Assembly (NCBI GenBank): GCA_016198605.1
Contig: JACQIG010000050.1
Coordinates: 1-5,720 of the forward strand
Source: Candidatus Aenigmatarchaeota archaeon
GTDB taxonomy: Archaea; Aenigmatarchaeota; Aenigmatarchaeia; QMZP01
Reading direction: 5' to 3'
DNA: 5,720 nt
In this document: one piece after another, positions 4,400 through 5,720 of the stretch
Numbering within the stretch: the first letter of the stretch is position 1
Layout of the letters: the number at the start of each line of letters is the position of its first letter
Made by a program: the position numbers and the translations under genes
The notes under the pieces: generated by a model
What the model was told of the DNA's origin: nothing
The model's input: the letters and a program-made list of their open reading frames with translations, nothing else
Databases searched by the model: none

Positions 4400-4547
4400 C
4401 CGGCTAGCAAAGGATGCGCACAGCCGGTGTGGAAGCATACAGCGCCATCAAGGAGACAATATAGAAGGCTTGCCTGCTATGACTTAAACCAACATAACAA
4501 AGTCAGACTTCATGAAGGGAACAACATCATAAAGGAGACAAGAAAGC
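4400..4547 (+). other. long spacer between rpoB'' and rpoB' with duplicated RBS block
   Basis: This spacer is 148 bases long, where split rpoB genes usually lie close together. It contains a 14-base direct repeat with one mismatch, CATCAAGGAGACAA (4446-4459) and CATAAAGGAGACAA (4528-4541); the second copy supplies the rpoB' ribosome-binding site. It also holds a weak stem CCGGCT/AGCCGG (4400-4405 / 4422-4427), TGACTT/AAGTCA (4480-4485 / 4500-4505), and a six-codon frame MKGTTS (4512-4532) whose TAA overlaps the rpoB' ribosome-binding site. No RpoB-like peptide is encoded in any frame I read, and I see no tRNA. Confidence 0.6.
4531..4537 (+). promoter_or_regulatory. Shine-Dalgarno sequence of rpoB'
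   Basis: AAAGGAG ends ten bases before the ATG at 4548. With the in-frame TAA at 4530-4532, it fixes that ATG as the start rather than the internal ATG at 4563. Confidence 0.7.
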
Positions 4548-5720
4548 ATGACGAAGAAAAGGATGAGGACGACAGTGAAGCACAGGACAGGGGCAGTCCT
4601 GGAAGGGAGGAAGAGGGAAGGCAAGGCCGACGTTTATTACAACGGCAAGTTCATAGGCGAGGTCAAGAGCCCGCAGGAATTCGTGGAGGACATCAGGAAG
4701 AAGAGGAGGCTGAACATACTCACAAGCCAGCTCAACATCTCCTACCACCCCAGGTTCCGCGAGATCAAGATAAACACGGACCATGGGAGGGTGAGGAGGC
4801 CGCTGATAATAGTGGAGGCGGGCAAGAGCAAGCTGCTGCCCGACCATGTCAAGCAGCTGAGGCAGGGCAAGGTAACGTGGGCTTACCTGATGCAGCACGG
4901 GATAATTGAATATCTGGACGCGGACGAGGAGGAGAACACGTATATCGCAATGTACCCCGATGACGTGGCCAGGGAGCACACGCACCTTGAGATTGACCCG
5001 CTATGCATGCTGGGAACATCCGCCGCGCTGATACCTTTTCCGGAATACAACAGGGGGGACAGGATAAACTACGGCGCGAAGATGGTGGGCCAGGCAATAG
5101 GCCTCATGATAAGCAACTTCCATGTCAGGCTTGACACGAAGTTCAACACCCTGGCATACCCGCAGATGCCCATGGTGAAGACCAAGATCTCAAACATGCT
5201 GAACGAATACCCGGAGGGGCAGAACATAGTCGTGGCCATAATGAGCTACGACGGCTACAACATGAACGATGCCGTAGTGATGAACAAGTCATCGGTGGAG
5301 AGGGGGCTTTTCCGCTCATTCTATTACAGGACTTACGAGACCATCAAGAAGAGGTACTGGGGAGGCCAGGAGGATGAGATAGCGATACCCGAGCACGGGA
5401 TAAAGGGCCACAGGGGCGAAGAGGCCTACAAGAACCTCGGGCCTGACGGGATAATAAACCTTGAGACCCCTGTGGAGTCCAACTCCGTCCTCATGGGTAA
5501 GATATCCCCGCTGAGGTTCCTCTCAAGCGAGGAGTTCCTGGGCGACCTGGAGAACAAGAGGGAGACTTCGGTCACCGTCAGGCACGGCGAGAAGGGCATA
5601 GCTGACAAGGTTATAATCAGCGAGACGCCTGACGCAAACCAGCTGCTTAAGGTGAGGGTGAGGGACGAGCGCGTGCCTGAACTTGGCGACAAGTTCGCCA
5701 CCAGGCACGGCCAGAAGGGC
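4548..5720 (+). CDS. rpoB1: DNA-directed RNA polymerase subunit B' (Rpo2 C-terminal part), 3'-truncated by window
   Basis: This is the C-terminal piece of the split second-largest subunit, which carries the B-side catalytic residues. It is open from the ATG at 4548 to the window edge (391 codons). Motifs in order are VYYNGKFIG (29-37), TDHGRVRRPLIIVEAGK (77-93), GIIEYLDADEEENTYIAM (118-135), HTHLEIDPLCMLGTSAALIPFPEYN (144-168), RLDTKFNTLAYPQMPMV (194-210), VVAIMSYDGYNMNDAVVMNKSSVERGLFRS (228-257), RYWGGQEDE (269-277), GHRGEEAY (287-294) and ELGDKFATRHGQKG (378-391). Asp241, expected to bind the second catalytic metal, and Lys382 and Lys390, expected to contact the RNA 3' end or NTP, are present. 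Two normally conserved residues differ: the Glu of GYNxED is Asn240, and the Lys of MxKQ is Gly181. The hybrid-binding remainder and the C-terminal zinc clamp lie beyond the window. Confidence 0.96.
   Translation, partial: MTKKRMRTTVKHRTGAVLEGRKREGKADVYYNGKFIGEVKSPQEFVEDIRKKRRLNILTSQLNISYHPRFREIKINTDHGRVRRPLIIVEAGKSKLLPDHVKQLRQGKVTWAYLMQHGIIEYLDADEEENTYIAMYPDDVAREHTHLEIDPLCMLGTSAALIPFPEYNRGDRINYGAKMVGQAIGLMISNFHVRLDTKFNTLAYPQMPMVKTKISNMLNEYPEGQNIVVAIMSYDGYNMNDAVVMNKSSVERGLFRSFYYRTYETIKKRYWGGQEDEIAIPEHGIKGHRGEEAYKNLGPDGIINLETPVESNSVLMGKISPLRFLSSEEFLGDLENKRETSVTVRHGEKGIADKVIISETPDANQLLKVRVRDERVPELGDKFATRHGQKG

Noticed and set aside
4400..4547. Frame-shifted or interrupted single rpoB gene
   Set aside because: RpoB'' ends and RpoB' begins at the classical split point, rpoB' has its own ribosome-binding site and ATG, and the spacer encodes no RpoB-like peptide.
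4427..4909. 160-codon plus-strand frame starting MWKHTAPSRRQ
   Set aside because: It overlaps the first part of rpoB' in another frame, is low-complexity and Glu/Gln/Arg-rich, and matches no family; the rpoB' frame carries clear RNA polymerase motifs.

Overview
This window comes from an archaeal chromosome. It carries archaeal initiation factor 2 beta, the archaeal RNA polymerase subunit H (Rpo5), and an RNA polymerase beta subunit split into B'' and B' at the classical euryarchaeal position. TATA-like boxes lie about 22-30 bases before several start codons, as in leaderless archaeal genes. Coding regions are moderately GC-rich and strongly prefer AGG, ATA and GAG codons, while spacers are AT-rich. 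The RNA polymerase genes differ from common sequences at several normally conserved positions, which would suit a fast-evolving lineage such as DPANN archaea, but the phylum cannot be settled from this sequence alone.

Left part (1-1672): a possible AT-rich gene leaves the window on the minus strand. It diverges from a complete VIT1/CCC1-type metal transporter gene (145-906) that keeps every metal-binding residue I could place. An alpha/beta hydrolase gene (782-1672, minus) converges on the transporter and, as read, runs 125 bases into it antisense. One extra base in a short homopolymer would end it cleanly just outside the transporter, so the overlap is suspect.

Middle part (1673-2659): a 38-base divergent promoter separates the hydrolase from the aIF2 beta gene. 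After aIF2 beta comes about 540 bases of accessory-looking DNA. It holds a degenerate 18-base tandem repeat, which forms the C-terminal half of a possible minus-strand small gene, then three perfect hairpins in a row, an 18-base perfect palindrome, another inverted repeat over a TATA-like box, and a possible 34-residue gene with host-like codon use. The segment before rpoH is dense in repeats and palindromes and is probably the control region of the RNA polymerase operon.

Right part (2660-5720): rpoH, rpoB'' and rpoB' follow on the plus strand. rpoB' is open to the end of the window, and its 391 visible codons stop inside the conserved GDKF...RHGQKG motif. Together these genes encode the jaw subunit and the two pieces of the second-largest catalytic subunit; rpoA' and rpoA'' would be expected next. 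The spacer between rpoB'' and rpoB' is unusually long (148 bases) and carries a duplicated ribosome-binding-site block. I see no CRISPR array, rRNA, tRNA or intact transposase.
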